DNA of 58,691 nt from JABDGC01 sp964466595 (GCA_964466595.1 CAYXNR010000008.1:1-58691), one strand, 5' to 3'. Numbered from the stretch's first letter, positions 44,816 to 55,179 are shown. A program made the numbers and translations. The notes: generated from the sequence alone by a model not told the origin.

Positions 44816-47800
44816 ATGCGGGCAATAATTGATCAAATTGTAGTCAGCTTATCGTTGATATCCCAAAAAGAAAAAACAAGCATTTCATTGCTTACAAAGA
44901 AGCCATTCTATATAATTCATGTCCAATTAAAGATCATAACTGATGATATTTCCCTTAGCTCTGAGATAAGGCTGTTTCTTGCCAGGTATTTAGTAATGCT
45001 GCATAAATCTAAAAGTAATGAAGCCGTAGGTATTGATGATTGCACCGATAACTCTGGGCATGGCAAGATTTCCGATGCGCTAAACAAGGTCGGTGAAAAA
45101 GTTAAAAATAAAGTTATAAGATTGTTCACATATATTGAGAAGGTCTTATCTCTCAATGAGTCTGTAGACAGAGATTTTCGAACAACGACTGCTCCAGAGT
45201 TTTCCCCATGGTGGTTAGCAAATCTTCCTCTTGAAGCTGAAAATCTTAGATTTAGATCATTTGAAACTGAAGAAACTATTGATAATGCACAGCAGGAGAT
45301 GGACGCATGGCTGCGTGTTGAAAAGAAAGCTGTAGACTCTGCGCCAAAATTGCCAAAGAATCTAGATGAATGGGTAGGTCAAGTTACTCCAACTCAAATT
45401 CCAACACCAAAAGATCGAATAGCGCGAGAAGTGAGGTTTGATGAAAGCAAGGAGCGTGAGCTTGAATTTAAGAAATATAGGAAAGACTACAAGCAAGGAA
45501 ATTTGCTCCCATCGTTGTTACGGGATTGGGTTGTTGTCACACCAGGCCAATTGCCAGTCAAAATTGAAACTAACTACATAAATGATAGCTGGTCTGATCA
45601 CGGTGAGCTGCAAAGATTGCTTGAAGGTTACATTGAAAATGAATGGAAGCCGTGGTCAAAAAAAGTCCGTGATATTTATCTGGCAAATGCTTTATATGAT
45701 CAGTTGTTTGCATTAAGACAGTTACTGAATAATGAGGGTGATAATTATGAGCTGTTGCTTGGCCATGGCTTATTAACCTGGGAGCATAAGGATGTTGGCG
45801 GTATATATTCGCCAATATTTATGACGCCAGTAGTGATCGATTTTGATGCTTCAAAAGGCATCATGGAAATATTGCAAGACCCATTGTATAGGGGATTTGT
45901 GGAAATATCTTCCCTGTACGAAATGGAAAATTTAAATGAATTTGATTTAGATAAATGGGCCAGCATAATAAATGAAAAGCCATTTGATTTTTGGCATCTT
46001 GAGTCATTAAAGTTGCAGTCCAAAATTTTAGTGAATTATTTAGCTTCTTCTGGGGAAGATTTTTTTTCAAAAGGAGTTGTTGCTGAACCACAAACAACCG
46101 AAGCGCCAACGATTTGGAATGCCCCAGTTATATTTTGTCGTAAAAGGACTAACAGTTCGTGGTCAAAATATGCCGAAGCAATTCGGCGAGATATTGAAGC
46201 CAACGGTGAAGAGCCAACTGATTTTATTAAGGACCTTATTGGCGAATATAGCCAATCATTAAATGGACTTGCGGAGGCAAGCCTAGGGTCAGGTGCGGAA
46301 TTTACCGAATCTAGTCGAATTAAAGAGGGCGAGTTACTGTTTCCTTTGCCATGGAATGAAGAACAAAAACGAATTGCAGAGCAGATAGAGTCAAATTATG
46401 GAGTGGTAACTAAAGGACCGCCGGGAACAGGAAAAACGCATACAATTGCCAACCTAATCGCCAGATTTTTGTCACAAGGGAAGAGTGTTCTCGTGACTGC
46501 GCAGACCAGCAAGCCGCTTAATGTTTTGCGCGATAAGTTGCCTCAGAATATACGCTCATTAGCTGTTTCGCAGCTACAAAGTACGGTTGGAAAAGATAAT
46601 GTGCTGCATCAGTCAATTAGCGAAATAAGCTCTAATCTTGGCGAGCGCCATACTAAATTTAGTGAGGATCGGGTAAGTAATATTAGAAAAGAGTTAAGGA
46701 TGGTAAGGGAGGCAAGGGCTTTATTAGCAAATCGACTTCGGGAATATATTCTTGCTGATTCAACTGAAACGATAAATATCGATGGAGACCATTATAAACC
46801 AATTGATGCTGCAAAGTTGATCAATGAACATCATGACAACGAAGCATTGTCCTGGTATTTAGACGCGGTGAACTTTAGTTGCGAAATTAACTTTGAAATT
46901 AGCGAGGTAAATGAAGTTGCTAAGCTTCTTTCAGATTTGAAGCCCGTAGAAAGAGAATTGCATAAATATAAATTGCCAGATGTATCTGCTTTACCCTTAA
47001 AAGATGAAATTGCACATGTATTTTCAAGTTATCATGAGTTGATCGGTGCATCTAAATACTGGGACGATGTATTTGGAGTTGAAAGCTTGGATATGGATTT
47101 TAATGAGCTATCCAAGCTAATAGATCAGTTAAAAAGCGCCAAGCGTGTGTTAGCCTCAATTAGCCATGTCTATCAGACTGATATTTTTAATAACTGCGTG
47201 GCAAGTCAACATGAAAGAGATAAATGGAATATTGTAATTGAGCGCATAAGAGAAAAATTAAAGATAATTGGAGAAAATAGGAATGATTTGCTTGGGCATG
47301 TGATCACAGGGGAAGTGGTGCTACCGCTGCATGATTTATATGATGCGGTTGACGGACTAGCGGACAGAGTTGTTAAGAGAGGTAAGATTGGCGCAATAAA
47401 TAAACTTCTTCTTTCCTCAAATTCAAAAAAAGTATTAGCGTCATATAAAGTGAATGATAGAGTACCTGATACTTTGGAAAGAGTTACACTCCTTCGCAAG
47501 AAAATTATAATAGAAAAAACAGAAAGAGAAATCCAGCTTTTGCTTAAGCAGGGGTTTGCTGGCATAGAGTCCCATCCTGATATCGAAGATATCTGCAAGG
47601 ATAGTATATTGCTAGAGGCATCTATTTCATCTTTAGCGGAGGTCGTTAATTACTATGTTGAGTATAAAGATATAGGTCTTAATTTAGACAGGCATAAGCG
47701 TCTTTCTAGGCTTATATTCACTTCTAAAGATGATATTGAGGAGCTACTAAAATTACTATCCTCACTGGCTTCCAAAATGGAACTGAAAAAAGCTGAATGT

Positions 47801-49678
47801 GCCTTGTCTGGATGGTATAAAGCTCTCTCATCTTATGGAGATAATGCTCATGAGATTGTGTACGACTTGCAGGAATCGATTCAAAAGAGAAGTATCGGTG
47901 ATTGGAACACGGCATTTGATAAAATTAATATCTTGCAGGGCAAGCTGCAAAAATCATTACAGCTTAGATTTCTGTCTGATAAGCTCGGCAAGTTTGCACC
48001 AAAATTTTATGCGGGCATTGTAGAAGCAGTTGATCATGGTGTTTGCTATACCTGTCCGCCAGAGCTAAGGCTTAAGTGGAAGATTGCAAGGCTTGAGTCA
48101 TGGCTCAATCATATTCACAAAGGTATAAATTTGGATGTCGCGCAGCCGGATCTTGAGCGGTTAGCAAAGCGCGAACTAGATTTAAATGCCGATCTTATAA
48201 CGGTCCTTTCTTGGCAAAGGCAAATTGACAAGGTTACAAAGCAACAGCGTGATGCTTTGATGGCTTGGTCAGAAGCAATGAGGAAATATGGGAAAGGCAC
48301 CGGTAAATACGCTAAAAAATGGTTAAGGGAAGCGCAGGAGTCATTGAAGGAGGCAATATCAGCGGTTCCTGTATGGATTATGCCAATGACTCGAGCTGCT
48401 CAAATGTTTTCTAATCCTAAAGCGGGCATGTTTGATGTTGTTATTTTTGATGAGGCAAGTCAGTGTGATATTCGTGGTTTGACGCTTAGTTATCTCGGTA
48501 AAAAATTATTGGTAGTGGGTGATCCTGATCAAATCAGCCCCGCAGGTATTTTTCAAGACCAAGAGAAATCATTTGATCTAACATCGAGATATTTGTTTGA
48601 TATCCCGCATAAAAACAACTTTTCTATAACCTCTAGTTTATTCGACCTTGCAAAAGTAAGAATACCCACAATGATCCAGTTGAACGAACATTTTAGGTGT
48701 GTGCCTGAAATTATAGCATTTAGTAATCATTATATTTATGAATCTAAATTAAGGCCCTTAAGGTACCCACACCCGAAGGGTTTGCTGAAACCCTCTTTAG
48801 TGCCTATTTATGTTGAAAAAGGCTATCAAAATACTAATAACAAAGTTAATGAGCCCGAGGCGCAAGCGATTGTGGAAAAACTTGTGGAGTGTTTAGAGGA
48901 CCCACGTTATCAAAGCCGACCAGATGGTAAACCTTGCACCTTTGGTATTATTTCTCTCCTTGCTGCTGATCAAGCAAAGTATATTAAGAGTTTAATTTTA
49001 AATCATCCTAAAATCGGAGAAAAAGTAATCGAGGAAAGGAAAATAATTTGCGGTGATTCGTATGATTTTCAAGGCGATGAAAGATCGGTTATTTTTCTTT
49101 CTATGGTTAGAGCCTTAGATTCTAATAAGCAGAATGACACTGTAAGAGCTCTTACCGATGAGGGGGCAAAGCAGCGTTTTAATGTTGCCGTAACGCGTGC
49201 GCGTGATCAGGTGTTTCTCTATCACTCCATACCTTTGAGTGAGTTCAAAAATCAGCAGGATTGGAGATATCGATTGCTTAGCTGGTTCTATGACCCTATG
49301 ACAGAAGAACTAAAGGCTGGCCGTGATGCCCTGAAAAAGCAATTTGACTGTGGGCGTGCTTCTCAGTTTTCATTAGATGTTGGAAATCTTATTATTGACC
49401 GTGGTTATAAAGTTTTAGCAGAGTATGAGGTAATAGGTCGTAGGATAGATTTGGTTATTCAAGGAGAGAATGCAAGGTTAGCAGTTGAATGTGATGGTGA
49501 TCAATATCATACCCTTGAGAATTTTGATGAGGATTATTCAAGAGAACAGCAGTTGCGTAGGGCTGGGTGGGAGTTCTGGCGTGTTACTGGCAGTTCTTTT
49601 TACCGTTTTAAAGACAAAGCTCTTGAAAGTTTGTGGAGAAAACTAGATGAGCTTGGAATTGAGCCTGTCACTGGATAG
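44816..49678 (+). CDS. SF1 helicase fused to Vsr/DUF559-like nuclease
   Basis: This 1620-aa protein has a long N-terminal region (1-510), then an SF1 (UPF1/COG1112-type) helicase split by a helical insert: Walker A GPPGTGKTHT near residue 534, motif II FDEASQ near 1211, motif III VVGDPDQISPAG, then NEHFRC, and AVTRARDQV near the C-terminal end of the helicase. Residues 1520-1620 carry a PD-(D/E)xK-like Vsr/DUF559 fold (EYEVIGRRIDLVI...AVECDGDQYH). Similar DUF4011/helicase/Vsr fusions are known defence genes. It leads the Mre11/Rad50-like pair. The start at 44816 lacks a strong SD. Confidence 0.8.
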   Translation: MRAIIDQIVVSLSLISQKEKTSISLLTKKPFYIIHVQLKIITDDISLSSEIRLFLARYLVMLHKSKSNEAVGIDDCTDNSGHGKISDALNKVGEKVKNKVIRLFTYIEKVLSLNESVDRDFRTTTAPEFSPWWLANLPLEAENLRFRSFETEETIDNAQQEMDAWLRVEKKAVDSAPKLPKNLDEWVGQVTPTQIPTPKDRIAREVRFDESKERELEFKKYRKDYKQGNLLPSLLRDWVVVTPGQLPVKIETNYINDSWSDHGELQRLLEGYIENEWKPWSKKVRDIYLANALYDQLFALRQLLNNEGDNYELLLGHGLLTWEHKDVGGIYSPIFMTPVVIDFDASKGIMEILQDPLYRGFVEISSLYEMENLNEFDLDKWASIINEKPFDFWHLESLKLQSKILVNYLASSGEDFFSKGVVAEPQTTEAPTIWNAPVIFCRKRTNSSWSKYAEAIRRDIEANGEEPTDFIKDLIGEYSQSLNGLAEASLGSGAEFTESSRIKEGELLFPLPWNEEQKRIAEQIESNYGVVTKGPPGTGKTHTIANLIARFLSQGKSVLVTAQTSKPLNVLRDKLPQNIRSLAVSQLQSTVGKDNVLHQSISEISSNLGERHTKFSEDRVSNIRKELRMVREARALLANRLREYILADSTETINIDGDHYKPIDAAKLINEHHDNEALSWYLDAVNFSCEINFEISEVNEVAKLLSDLKPVERELHKYKLPDVSALPLKDEIAHVFSSYHELIGASKYWDDVFGVESLDMDFNELSKLIDQLKSAKRVLASISHVYQTDIFNNCVASQHERDKWNIVIERIREKLKIIGENRNDLLGHVITGEVVLPLHDLYDAVDGLADRVVKRGKIGAINKLLLSSNSKKVLASYKVNDRVPDTLERVTLLRKKIIIEKTEREIQLLLKQGFAGIESHPDIEDICKDSILLEASISSLAEVVNYYVEYKDIGLNLDRHKRLSRLIFTSKDDIEELLKLLSSLASKMELKKAECALSGWYKALSSYGDNAHEIVYDLQESIQKRSIGDWNTAFDKINILQGKLQKSLQLRFLSDKLGKFAPKFYAGIVEAVDHGVCYTCPPELRLKWKIARLESWLNHIHKGINLDVAQPDLERLAKRELDLNADLITVLSWQRQIDKVTKQQRDALMAWSEAMRKYGKGTGKYAKKWLREAQESLKEAISAVPVWIMPMTRAAQMFSNPKAGMFDVVIFDEASQCDIRGLTLSYLGKKLLVVGDPDQISPAGIFQDQEKSFDLTSRYLFDIPHKNNFSITSSLFDLAKVRIPTMIQLNEHFRCVPEIIAFSNHYIYESKLRPLRYPHPKGLLKPSLVPIYVEKGYQNTNNKVNEPEAQAIVEKLVECLEDPRYQSRPDGKPCTFGIISLLAADQAKYIKSLILNHPKIGEKVIEERKIICGDSYDFQGDERSVIFLSMVRALDSNKQNDTVRALTDEGAKQRFNVAVTRARDQVFLYHSIPLSEFKNQQDWRYRLLSWFYDPMTEELKAGRDALKKQFDCGRASQFSLDVGNLIIDRGYKVLAEYEVIGRRIDLVIQGENARLAVECDGDQYHTLENFDEDYSREQQLRRAGWEFWRVTGSSFYRFKDKALESLWRKLDELGIEPVTG

Positions 49679-49728
49679 GTGTCAAATATAATTTTTTTGT
49701 TCGTTAATTAATATGAGAGTTATATAAC

Positions 49729-50862
49729 ATGACTGTTTCATTTATTCATACTGCTGATTGGCAAATTGGAAAGCAATTTGGGAAAATTAGTGGAGATATC
49801 GCTGCGCTCTTGCGAGAGAGTCGTTTTTCAGCAATAAAAAAGATAGCGCGGATGGCAAATGAGCATCATGTTGATGCGATCTTGGTAGCTGGCGATGTAT
49901 TTGAAGCAAATGAAGTAAGTGATACTACATTGCGTAGAGCTTTAAATGAAATGTGTGAATATAAAGGACCATGGGTGTTATTGCCTGGGAATCATGATCC
50001 TGCGCTAGCGCAAAGCGTTTGGACACGTATCGCACGCCTTCCTGAAAAGACCGAAAACATTATTTTAGCCACGGAGCCTAAGCCCATTTTTGTTGCTGAT
50101 GGACGTTTAGTTATTTTTCCGTCTCCGTTGAAGCGGCGACATGAATTTAATGACCTAACGGAGTGGTACGAAAATTATAATGTAAATGAGAATGTTTTCA
50201 AGGTTGGCCTTGCGCATGGTTCGATGAGAGGGTTTCTCCCTGAATCGGCTGAAATACATAACATGATTTCTTCAAATAGAGCTGAAACTGCATCTTTAGA
50301 TTACTTGGCTTTGGGTGATTGGCATGGACAGTTAGAAATATCCCCAAAAATTTGGTATGCAGGGACACCAGAACAAGACCGCTTCCACGATAATGACTCA
50401 GGAAATGCATTGCTTGTTTCTTTAACGGAAAAGGGGAATCATCCGGCAGTGGTGTCAATGCCTATAGGAACTTACCGGTGGCATAGTATTGAATTTCAGA
50501 TTTATAGTGAAGCTGATATAGCTGCGTTAAATGATTATTTTCTGAAATTTGTAGAACCTAAATGCCAAGTTGTTCGGCTTAGTTTAAAAGGAAATGTGTC
50601 ACTTGCACTCCGTCAAGAGGTGGCAACACTTATTAGTAGCTGGGAAGCGCGTTTGGCTATGCTAGAAGTGGATGATTGCGAATTAAAGCAAACCCCAAGT
50701 GAAGATGATTTACAGTATTTTTCTGGCACAGGGTTTCTAGGTATGGCTTTTGAAAGGTTATTATCCATTAGAGATGATAGACAGCATGACGAAAATAAAT
50801 ATGCTGAGCGTGCCATTCAATTGCTTTGGCAGCAATTGCAGTCAAATGAGGGGAGTTGTTAG
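49729..50862 (+). CDS. Mre11/SbcD-like (YhaO-type) metallophosphoesterase nuclease
   Basis: The 377-aa calcineurin-like phosphoesterase has FIHTADWQIGK, VAGDVFEAN, LLPGNHDPA, GLAHGSMRG and ALGDWHG metal-site motifs. Gln replaces His in the first motif (ADWQ), as I recall for this subgroup. It is expected to be the nuclease partner of the ATPase encoded 3 bp downstream. It starts 50 bp after the helicase-nuclease on the same strand, so all three are probably one operon. Confidence 0.85.
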   Translation: MTVSFIHTADWQIGKQFGKISGDIAALLRESRFSAIKKIARMANEHHVDAILVAGDVFEANEVSDTTLRRALNEMCEYKGPWVLLPGNHDPALAQSVWTRIARLPEKTENIILATEPKPIFVADGRLVIFPSPLKRRHEFNDLTEWYENYNVNENVFKVGLAHGSMRGFLPESAEIHNMISSNRAETASLDYLALGDWHGQLEISPKIWYAGTPEQDRFHDNDSGNALLVSLTEKGNHPAVVSMPIGTYRWHSIEFQIYSEADIAALNDYFLKFVEPKCQVVRLSLKGNVSLALRQEVATLISSWEARLAMLEVDDCELKQTPSEDDLQYFSGTGFLGMAFERLLSIRDDRQHDENKYAERAIQLLWQQLQSNEGSC

Positions 50863-50865
50863 CTA

Positions 50866-53496
50866 ATGTTTCTTAAATCTATAAAAATTGAGAATTTTCA
50901 GCGTTACGAGAAGATTTTTGAATTAAATGAATTATCGTCTGGTTTAAATATTATTTATGGTAATAATGAAGCAGGGAAATCAACTTTGCTTAGAGCATTG
51001 CGTGCGATCTTATTTGATCGTTTTAATGGAAAGGCGGGCGAGGACTATATCGGATATCGAGGTGGTGCTCCAGAAGTTTCGATTCAGTTTGAGTTTAAAG
51101 GAGTTAATTATAAATTAGAAAAAATTTTTTCTAAAAGAAAGGAAGGTAGAGCGGTTCTTACTGACAGTAATGGAAATCAGTGGATTGCAGCTGAAGCTGA
51201 AATGCAACTTGCTAATCTATTAAAATTTGATTCGGTTGACAGAGGTCTTGCTAAACAAGAGCAGCAAGGAATATATGGCGTTCTTTGGGTTAGCCAAGGC
51301 CAAGCTTGGGAGCAAGTAAGATTATCCGAAAATGCAAATGCAACTCATGCTATTCAAGCTGTTTTGAGTCATGAGATAACTGATATGCTTAGTCGTGGAA
51401 AAGGAGAGGATTTGCTAAATACTTTTTCTACTGAGCTTAAACAATTTCAAACAGAAAAAACTGGAAAACCTAGCGGTGAATTTAAATCAAAAATAGAATC
51501 AATGAAGGATACCCAAGAAAAATTGGATTTTCTTAAGGCTGAATTAGCAAATTATCAAGAAAAAGTTGATGAATTAGATGATTATAAGAAAGAGCATTAT
51601 AGACTTACTGAGAGGGATGCGGAACAAGAAAATAAGAGAAAATTGCAAAAAACTATAGATGATTTGCAGGGCATAGAGAAATTATTCGAAGAATATAAAG
51701 TATATGAGCAAAACTTGGAATTATTGAAAGCAAAGCATGAGTCGGCGCAATCAAAGCAAAATGACCGAATAAAATTGATCGAATCTATTGAAAAAGCCAA
51801 ATATTCCTTGGATGAAGGAAAATTTAAAAATGCGGAAGTTGATGTTGATTTGGCTCAATGTCAATCAAGATTGCTTGCTTCTCAAGTAGAACTAACAGAA
51901 GCTAAAAAATCTCATGATGAAGCGTTGAGTGTTTTAGATAAAGCTCGTTCTGCTCAAGAATTGGTTAAACTTCAAGAACACATTAACAAGACTAGCTCTC
52001 AATTATCCCAGGTGAGTAAGCTACAAGATGAATTAGCTAATTTGCAGCAAAAATCCGCCCAGATTAGGATTGATGATTTTGGATTTAATAAGATTAAAGA
52101 CGCAAATAAAGATTTTGAAACTCTGAAAATAAGGCTCGATTCAGTAGCTACTAGACTACGATTTTCTATTGAGGATGCTGACGATGTTCTGCTTAATAAT
52201 AAAACATTAAATGGAAGCGGTGAAGAGCTTATAACCGAAGCTGTTGAATTAAAATTTGGCGCGAATATAATAGCTATTATTCCTGGTGGAGACGAACTTG
52301 AAACATTGCGCCTTAATTTGCTGCGCGCTAATGAAAGTATGAAATCTTTGTTTAATAAATATGAAGTTTCTTCAATTGATGAAGCTGATATTCAAGTAAA
52401 AAATAAAGTAGCTTTAAGTTCTGAATCTAAGTCAATAAAGAATCAAATAAATATTATTTCTCCAGAGGGTGCTGACCATTTAAAAGAACTATTGGCGCAG
52501 GCTAAAGGAATAGAGAAAAGTCTTTTAATTAAAGTAGGACAAGAAAATCTTTGTTTGATCGAAGATGCAGATGCCTTGGTAGAGAAATCTAAAAATGAAT
52601 ATGAGGAGATGCAAAAAAATGAGAGAGCATCTCACGATCACTATACTTCAAAAAAAGCGGAAGCAATTCAAATCAAAAGCCAAATTACACAGATGGAAGA
52701 TGCTATTAAGGCTCTTGAAACACAACTTGAGTCGGCTAGAAAAAGTTTATCTGATGCTCAGCTAATGGGTCATGAATCAGAATTAAAAAATAATGTGGAA
52801 GATGCAATTGAAAAGCTTTCTAAAGTTAAACTTAAATTGCAGGATGTCGATATCGAAGGGGCGCGATTAGAGGTTGATCGGCGCAGGAGTACTTTGCAAT
52901 GTTTTTATGAAAAGTTAAATAAAATTAAACAAGATATTCATGACATTGAATTGGAGCTTGTGGCTGTTGGACATAGAGGTTTGGCTGAGGAAAAAGAACA
53001 AGCAGAACATCAGCTGGTTAGTGATTCTACTGAGATTGAAAGGATGAGTCAGCATATTGGCTCATTAGGTCTACTCTGTAAAATACTTAATGAGGAAATT
53101 CAGAAAACAAAAGAATTGGTTGTTAAACCATTATCTGAAGCAATGCGACCTTATTTAAAAATTCTATTTCCTGATTCTGAACCTGTAATAGATGAGAATT
53201 TTAATTTCCAGAATATTAAGAGAAATGGCATTCTTGAAATGTTTGAGAATTTAAGTATAGGGACACGAGAACAGCTAGCGATCTTGATTCGACTTGCTTA
53301 TGCAGATTTGTTAGCTGAAAGTGGGATGCTACCTATCGTTGTTTTAGATGATGCATTGGTAAACACTGATGATGAGCGGCGTGAAAAAATGAAACAAATT
53401 TTGTTTCGTGCCTCACAGAAATATCAAATTATATTATTAACTTGTCACGGGAGTGCTTATCGTGATTGTGGTGGGGCTATACATGAAATTAATTAA
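50866..53496 (+). CDS. Rad50/SbcC-like (YhaN-type) SMC-family ATPase
   Basis: The 876-aa protein has an N-terminal half ATPase with Walker A YGNNEAGKST (about 32-41) and a Q-loop region, a long coiled coil (about 200-740), and a C-terminal half with signature NLSIGTREQLAILIRLAYADLLA and Walker B PIVVLDDAL. No Cys-x2-Cys zinc hook is visible in the coiled-coil centre, unlike classical SbcC/Rad50 and like YhaN. It lies 3 bp after the SbcD-like gene; together they would form a DNA-end-processing complex. Confidence 0.85.
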   Translation: MFLKSIKIENFQRYEKIFELNELSSGLNIIYGNNEAGKSTLLRALRAILFDRFNGKAGEDYIGYRGGAPEVSIQFEFKGVNYKLEKIFSKRKEGRAVLTDSNGNQWIAAEAEMQLANLLKFDSVDRGLAKQEQQGIYGVLWVSQGQAWEQVRLSENANATHAIQAVLSHEITDMLSRGKGEDLLNTFSTELKQFQTEKTGKPSGEFKSKIESMKDTQEKLDFLKAELANYQEKVDELDDYKKEHYRLTERDAEQENKRKLQKTIDDLQGIEKLFEEYKVYEQNLELLKAKHESAQSKQNDRIKLIESIEKAKYSLDEGKFKNAEVDVDLAQCQSRLLASQVELTEAKKSHDEALSVLDKARSAQELVKLQEHINKTSSQLSQVSKLQDELANLQQKSAQIRIDDFGFNKIKDANKDFETLKIRLDSVATRLRFSIEDADDVLLNNKTLNGSGEELITEAVELKFGANIIAIIPGGDELETLRLNLLRANESMKSLFNKYEVSSIDEADIQVKNKVALSSESKSIKNQINIISPEGADHLKELLAQAKGIEKSLLIKVGQENLCLIEDADALVEKSKNEYEEMQKNERASHDHYTSKKAEAIQIKSQITQMEDAIKALETQLESARKSLSDAQLMGHESELKNNVEDAIEKLSKVKLKLQDVDIEGARLEVDRRRSTLQCFYEKLNKIKQDIHDIELELVAVGHRGLAEEKEQAEHQLVSDSTEIERMSQHIGSLGLLCKILNEEIQKTKELVVKPLSEAMRPYLKILFPDSEPVIDENFNFQNIKRNGILEMFENLSIGTREQLAILIRLAYADLLAESGMLPIVVLDDALVNTDDERREKMKQILFRASQKYQIILLTCHGSAYRDCGGAIHEIN

Positions 53497-53717
53497 TATT
53501 AATTCTATTTTTAAACAATAAGGCTATTGTATTTGGCAGACATCTGGTAACTTAGATGTATATATTTATCAAGGTGTTATAGAGGGATGCCTAAAGTCTA
53601 TATTAAAGTAACGATACAATAGAGATTTAAATGCGCGATTTTTTTGAATTGATTTGCACTTTTCTTGGCTATAAGCCATAATACAGGTATCTCATCTACC
53701 AAAGGTAGAAGGAGTTG

Positions 53718-53748
53718 AGCCAACGCTAAGCGTTGGCTTTCTTGTTTC
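53718..53748 (+). terminator. Hairpin terminator between convergent operons
   Basis: A perfect 9-bp stem AGCCAACGC/GCGTTGGCT with loop TAA (53718-53738) is followed by TTCTTGTTT on the plus strand. It lies in the tail of the minus-strand gene ending at 53726 and would end the SbcC-like transcript. The 53497-53717 gap holds no gene that I can see. Confidence 0.65.
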
Positions 53749-54217
53749 TGGCCTCATATTTTTTCATCAGTTTTCTCTTAGCATTGCCATATTCAAGCCA
53801 GTAGGCGGTAAGCAAGATCAGGCCACCTTTACTTGTTTTTTTCATGATGGCTAAATAATCATGGTCTTTTAACCAGACATACACTTTTAGCGTGCCATCA
53901 CCTTCCGTAAATTCCCATGCTAGAATTTCTGGCTTGGCATGATTTTCCAAAATTGGTTTGAGCCAAGGTAAGCGCTCACAACGTCTGAAATCTGGCAGGC
54001 GTCCGCTATTCTGTTTATCATCGCGGGTTGTTACGTGCCAAAATGTTTTTTCTTTTCCATCTTCCTTCTCGCGAGCAAAGCCAACTGGAATTTTACGGTG
54101 ATGCGTTTTGTTAGCGATAAAATCGTTGTGGAATATCTTATATAGTGAATCATAGGTAGTATGATCCCAGGGGTTAACATTGAATAACGCCGGTAGCCAA
54201 GATGGGATGGACATCAT
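53726..54217 (-). CDS. Putative barnase/RelE-like (phage PBECR-type) protein
   Basis: The 163-aa product has a C-terminal half with pattern RLPWLKPILENH...KVYVWLKDHDYLAIMKK...LILLTAYWLEYGNAKRKLMKKYE. That resembles phage-encoded barnase-EndoU-colicin/RelE-like ribonuclease domains, in which H, W and TAY...KY positions recur. The N-terminal 60 residues are unrecognised. Its start overlaps the DUF3800 gene by 4 bp, making a tight two-gene unit. Nuclease activity is an inference from pattern only. Confidence 0.45.
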   Translation of the reverse strand: MMSIPSWLPALFNVNPWDHTTYDSLYKIFHNDFIANKTHHRKIPVGFAREKEDGKEKTFWHVTTRDDKQNSGRLPDFRRCERLPWLKPILENHAKPEILAWEFTEGDGTLKVYVWLKDHDYLAIMKKTSKGGLILLTAYWLEYGNAKRKLMKKYEARNKKANA

Positions 54218-54936
54218 TCATTATCCTTTTGATTTTGAGCGATGATCTTGGGGGTAAATAAAAAAAGGTTAAATTTTTCTTCCCGCAGGGGAGTGGACTT
54301 TGTCAGTGGATATTTTATTTTGCTTTCTATTAACTTAATTATCTCTGTTTTAGCTGTATTTGTAGAGAGATTACGGTGCTTGTAAGTAAGTGCGCCGAGG
54401 AAGAAATCTGTTAATTGTGTTAAATGAGACTCATGAGAATGTATGTTTTGAATCTTGCCTATCATTTCCCCTGTAAAGTCGTACACGTTATTACATAACA
54501 CTTCTTTTAACTTTTGGTTCATTAAACGGCTTTGCGTATCTTTGATATCAATATAGATATTGTATTTGTTTTCAGGGCTGAGGAGTTTGCTTAAAAGGGA
54601 ATAATACATTTTGTAATAAAAATTGTTGTGTGAGTCCTTGTTAAAGCTCTTGTGGTCCAGCCTATCTTTGTTTAAGACGATGAGCGCCCTGAAGCGTAAC
54701 GAGGGCTCTGAAAAAAACCAGGTTGCCAGTTCCAAATAAAAATCGAGGCGTGACTTTGACACCTTGGACCATTTCAACTCGCCTTTGGCTTTGTGTCTGG
54801 CCTTAATTTCTGAGATTTTTTGTGCAAGGTGGGAATGCTCAGATTCTGGGCACCAAGTAGCGCCTAGAGCCATAATTGGAAGCTGGTCATGCTCTAAATG
54901 ACATGATTCATCGCAATAGATATTATACATTCCCAT
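54214..54936 (-). CDS. DUF3800 domain protein
   Basis: The 240-aa protein begins with the DUF3800 signature MYNIYCDESCH and contains GELKWSKVSKSR, a conserved basic region, and IYIDIKDTQSR; the family has an RNase H-like fold with acidic residues. DUF3800 proteins are common in phage, plasmid and defence regions but their biochemistry is not settled. It is translationally coupled to the downstream possible RNase gene, and the pair runs opposite to the helicase operon. Confidence 0.8.
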   Translation of the reverse strand: MGMYNIYCDESCHLEHDQLPIMALGATWCPESEHSHLAQKISEIKARHKAKGELKWSKVSKSRLDFYLELATWFFSEPSLRFRALIVLNKDRLDHKSFNKDSHNNFYYKMYYSLLSKLLSPENKYNIYIDIKDTQSRLMNQKLKEVLCNNVYDFTGEMIGKIQNIHSHESHLTQLTDFFLGALTYKHRNLSTNTAKTEIIKLIESKIKYPLTKSTPLREEKFNLFLFTPKIIAQNQKDNE

Positions 54937-55152
54937 GCAGGCAACCTCACTTGTTTAATCGAAGGAGGTTAGTCTATTTTTTGTGTTTTTTAAACAGAAT
55001 TTACGGGTTTACAATTGAATATTATTTGTGCTTTTTTAAATCTTTTTCACATAGAGTGGACCATGTGTGGACCTCAACTCCCCTTTTTTCTCAAAACCTC
55101 CCGATAAATTATGCAGTTAGTAACACTCTGAATCTGATGTATATTCATCAGC

Positions 55153-55179
55153 TTGCATGTTATTGCCATTTGCTATAGT
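55153..55179 (+). promoter_or_regulatory. Putative integrase promoter
   Basis: TTGCAT (55153-55158) and an extended -10 TGCTATAGT (55171-55179) are 15 bp apart, 41 bp upstream of the integrase ATG. The remaining 54937-55152 stretch is AT-rich with no visible gene. An att site is expected nearby but none can be assigned. Confidence 0.4.

Noticed and set aside
48115..48300. Minus-strand open frame inside the helicase gene
   Set aside because: Short shadow frame within a clear coding region of the 1620-aa protein.
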